From an uncultured Asticcacaulis sp. (lineage in GTDB: Bacteria > Pseudomonadota > Alphaproteobacteria > Caulobacterales > Caulobacteraceae), in the NCBI GenBank assembly GCA_946482045.1, contig CAMLPZ010000189.1, positions 1 to 8,271 of the forward strand: 8,271 bases of DNA. Reading direction: 5' to 3'. Under the pieces are notes generated by a model. The model made no database searches and had not been told where the DNA came from. It was given only the letters and a program-made list of their open reading frames with translations. The position numbers and the translations under genes were made by a program. Of this stretch, positions 6,264 through 8,271 are shown piece by piece (position 1 is the first letter of the stretch; each line of letters starts with the position of its first letter).

Positions 6264-7739
6264 ATGAATATCGCAAAATTCGCCGCTACGCTGCGCATCC
6301 TGGGTTTGAGCCTGGGCGTCATCGCTGCCACGGCCAGCCTCGGCGCCACTGCGTCATACGCTCAAAATCCCGACGAGGAACGGCCGAACGCTCAGGCCAA
6401 GCTCAAGAAGGCCATGGGCGGCAATTCCGGTGCCGAGCTGAAAATCGACCCTGCTGAGCAGGTCAAGGCCATGACCGACGCCCCGGCCATGATCGCCGCG
6501 GCCAAAATCGCCTGTGAGCCGGTCAATGCCTATCCGCGTGGACCGCACGACTATGAGAAGCCCGACAAAACGAAGGTCAAGGCTAACATTTATGAGATCG
6601 CGTGCAAGACCGGTCCGGGCTTCATCATCATCGCGGCCTCTCCGACCGAAGTCTACAGCCCCTTCACCTGCACGGCTGCATGGCGCGCGCGGCAGAAGGA
6701 AGCCAATAATATCGGCTGCGAACTGCCGGAGAACAAGCCGCACTATAAGTGGCTGACCCCGGTCGTCCAGCCCTACCTGCCGGGCTGTCAAATCAGCGAC
6801 GTCCGCATGGTTGGATCGAGCACAAGCGCACCATACTTCGACCGCTATGAAGTCGGCTGCGGCAGCAAGGTCGGCGGGATCATCGATTATCCCCAACTGG
6901 CGTCCGACGCGCCCGTCAGCTTCAGAAGCTGTATCGCTCAGGAAGGCACGACCACGACCTGCACGCTCAGCACGCGCGAACAGGTCATCGACTCCCTGAA
7001 GCCGCTGGCCGCCGCCGCAGACAGCAAGTGTCAGGTGAAGGATGCCCGTTTCGTCGGTGTCACCACCGAAGGCAACGGCATCTACTACGAATTCGGCTGC
7101 TCTAACCAGCCAGGCTTCATCGTCCGCGCCAAGCTCGACGACAACAGCTTTGAGCGCATGGTCCAATGCAGCGCTGCCGCCGCGCTGGGTGGCTGCAAGC
7201 TCACGGACGCCAAGGACGTGGCTGCCGGCGCCACCGGCGACTACACCTCCATCCTCAAGGCAGAGGGCTTCACCTGCACGGTCGCTGACTTCAACGTCAT
7301 CGGCACGCAGGAAAGCACCAAGCGCGACTATGTCGAGTTCAAGTGTCCGGAACAACCCTGGGGCCTGATCGGCTTCGTGCCGCAGCCTGGCAGCACCCAC
7401 AAGGCCTCGGTCACTGACTGCTTCGCCGCCGAGACGCGTACGCGTCAATGCTCTATCACCACCGATGACATGCTGAAGGCTCAGCTCGACAAGCTGATCA
7501 AGGTCGCCGAACCGAAGAAGGGCTGCGACATTAAGGAAGTCCGTTACATCGGCGAAATGGAAGACAACGCGGTGCTGGCGGAAATCGCCTGCGTCAACAA
7601 GCGCGGATACATCATCCTGCTGGAAAAGGACCGCAACAGCATCTCGGCGACGCGTCCTTGCCACCTGGCCAAGGCCCACAAGGACGCCAATCAGTGCGCG
7701 ATCCCGGGCAACGGCACCTACGCCGCCAATGACGAGTAA
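6264..7739 (+). CDS. Exported protein with five tandem four-cysteine units, function unknown
   Basis: I do not recognise this family. The 491-residue protein starts with a Sec signal peptide (about 1-33: basic start with Lys5/Arg11, hydrophobic 12-30, cleavage predicted after SYA at 33), so it is periplasmic or secreted. A charged, cysteine-free linker (34-83) precedes five tandem units of about 82-91 residues. Every unit has four cysteines: 84/114/136/152, 175/199/223/233, 256/279/302/311, 338/361/386/396 and 421/443/466/478. These 20 are all the cysteines of the protein, so five pairs of intra-unit disulfides are plausible. Each unit reads roughly C-x-[IV]-x-D-x-R-x-[VI]-G, then an aromatic/acidic strand ending in C, then G-[FY]-I-I, and two further Cys. 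Short helical linkers, such as DMLKAQLDKLIKVAE (402-416), separate units. I chose the ATG at 6264 over an upstream in-frame ATG because it starts the signal peptide; the ribosome site is weak (GAAAG). A strong terminator follows. Confidence 0.92.
   Translation: MNIAKFAATLRILGLSLGVIAATASLGATASYAQNPDEERPNAQAKLKKAMGGNSGAELKIDPAEQVKAMTDAPAMIAAAKIACEPVNAYPRGPHDYEKPDKTKVKANIYEIACKTGPGFIIIAASPTEVYSPFTCTAAWRARQKEANNIGCELPENKPHYKWLTPVVQPYLPGCQISDVRMVGSSTSAPYFDRYEVGCGSKVGGIIDYPQLASDAPVSFRSCIAQEGTTTTCTLSTREQVIDSLKPLAAAADSKCQVKDARFVGVTTEGNGIYYEFGCSNQPGFIVRAKLDDNSFERMVQCSAAAALGGCKLTDAKDVAAGATGDYTSILKAEGFTCTVADFNVIGTQESTKRDYVEFKCPEQPWGLIGFVPQPGSTHKASVTDCFAAETRTRQCSITTDDMLKAQLDKLIKVAEPKKGCDIKEVRYIGEMEDNAVLAEIACVNKRGYIILLEKDRNSISATRPCHLAKAHKDANQCAIPGNGTYAANDE
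6513..7697 (+). repeat. Five tandem protein-level repeats with conserved cysteine spacing
   Basis: The units run from first to last cysteine codon at 6513-6719, 6786-6962, 7029-7196, 7275-7451 and 7524-7697. Spacing between the four cysteines is 30/22/16 in the first unit and 22-24 / 23-25 / 9-12 in the other four. The DNA is well diverged between units, so this is an old duplication, not a recent tandem array. Unit 1 is the outlier, with an insertion before its second cysteine. Confidence 0.9.
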
Positions 7740-7761
7740 TCCGTCATAAGCAATCCATTGA

Positions 7762-7790
7762 GGCCCGCGGGTTCGCCCGCGGGCCTTTTT
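7762..7790 (+). terminator. Rho-independent terminator after the cysteine-repeat gene
   Basis: A perfect 10-pair stem, GGCCCGCGGG / CCCGCGGGCC, is closed by a TTCG tetraloop and followed by TTTTT. It begins 22 bases after the stop codon at 7739. It ends 14 bases before the lipoprotein ATG, so the ribosome site of the next gene follows the T-run almost immediately. Confidence 0.95.
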
Positions 7791-7804
7791 CTTGAGGAAA
7801 CGCC

Positions 7805-8271
7805 ATGTCCCGATGTCGCGCGATCTGTCTGATTGTTTCGGCGCTGGTCCTGGGCGGCTGTGACATGCTGACACCACAGCCAAAGGACGCTGCCCTGCAG
7901 CCGATCGCCCCACCTCCCGCGGGTACCGCGCAGCTGTACGCCGACGGTGAAACAGTCAATCCACAGGTTCGGCCGGGTGATTGCGCCAGGGCGGAGTGCC
8001 TGACATTCCGAGACGGCAAGTGGCGACCGATGCCCAAGGTCGCGGTCCGAACCTTGCCGCTTCTGGCCGTCAGCGAAGCGACGGGCTCCGATTACAATGA
8101 GGGTCTATGGCGATCGGTTGCCCCCGGCCGGGCCATCCTGCTCAATGCCAGCGCCGCGCGTCAGACCATGGCGGCCGGTCATCTCGATGGCCTGCGAATA
8201 GGCCTTAAGGACGGCGCCCGCCGCACCTATGTCACCGTCTATGCCATTGAGGACGCCAAGTCGGCCGGCGC
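7805..8271 (+). CDS. Putative lipoprotein, N-terminal part (cut by window edge)
   Basis: I do not recognise this protein beyond its targeting. The first 155 residues are visible with no stop before the window end. Residues 1-18 form a short lipoprotein signal peptide (Arg3/Arg5, then hydrophobic), and LGGC (16-19) is a lipobox with Cys19 as the lipidated residue. Residue +2 is Asp20, which in E. coli favours retention in the inner membrane; whether this holds here is unknown. A Pro-rich linker (24-40) follows, then an unassigned domain with a close pair Cys60 and Cys65 (GDCARAEC). The ATG is supported by GAGGA six bases upstream. The gene follows the cysteine-repeat gene in the same direction, but a strong terminator lies between, so cotranscription would need read-through. 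No separate promoter is evident in the 65-base gap. Confidence 0.88.
   Translation, partial: MSRCRAICLIVSALVLGGCDMLTPQPKDAALQPIAPPPAGTAQLYADGETVNPQVRPGDCARAECLTFRDGKWRPMPKVAVRTLPLLAVSEATGSDYNEGLWRSVAPGRAILLNASAARQTMAAGHLDGLRIGLKDGARRTYVTVYAIEDAKSAG

Noticed and set aside
6354..7913. A 519-codon open frame on the minus strand opposite the cysteine-repeat gene
   Set aside because: It is antisense to a gene with a clear signal peptide and regular repeats, crosses a strong terminator, and its translation has no recognisable domain. GC-rich codon bias explains the length.

Overview
The window looks like chromosomal DNA from a GC-rich alphaproteobacterium, probably of the Caulobacterales. This is inferred from gene content and protein style (petA-petB order, trmL beside hemF, a CCA-adding enzyme with a GGCVRN motif) and from a promoter-like TTGACGC box. 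It was not tested by a search. Eight complete protein genes and two edge-truncated ones fill most of the window. I see no tRNA, rRNA, CRISPR array, insertion sequence or integrase, so this is mostly housekeeping DNA rather than an island.

Layout. Positions 1-890 (minus strand) hold the start of cytochrome b (petB, cut by the window edge) and, upstream of it, the Rieske iron-sulfur protein (petA). These are two core subunits of the cytochrome bc1 complex. A 415-base divergent region (891-1305) follows, with a candidate pet promoter and a leader hairpin. Positions 1306-2664 (plus strand) hold trmL (wobble-base 2'-O-methyltransferase) and hemF (oxygen-dependent coproporphyrinogen oxidase), 18 bases apart. 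HemF ends exactly where the convergent minus-strand cluster ends: the two stop codons abut. That cluster, transcribed from about 5227 down to 2665, is GNAT acetyltransferase, then cca, then a class I glutamine amidotransferase, with gaps of about 30 bases. Upstream of it is an enoyl-CoA hydratase/isomerase-family gene (6049-5300, minus), separated by an 87-base gap that holds a terminator overlapping a strong promoter candidate.

A 214-base divergent spacer leads to the plus-strand genes at the right end. The first encodes a 491-residue exported protein made of five tandem units, each with four cysteines. A textbook terminator follows, then the start of a lipoprotein that runs off the window.

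Functional links. petA/petB (respiration) and hemF (haem synthesis) are metabolically related. trmL and cca both act on tRNA. The two envelope proteins at the right end may work together, but only their proximity suggests it. The most unusual items are the five-repeat cysteine protein, the isomerase-like active site of the crotonase-fold enzyme, and the terminator/promoter overlap upstream of the GNAT gene. I found no clear evidence of a wholly new multi-gene system.
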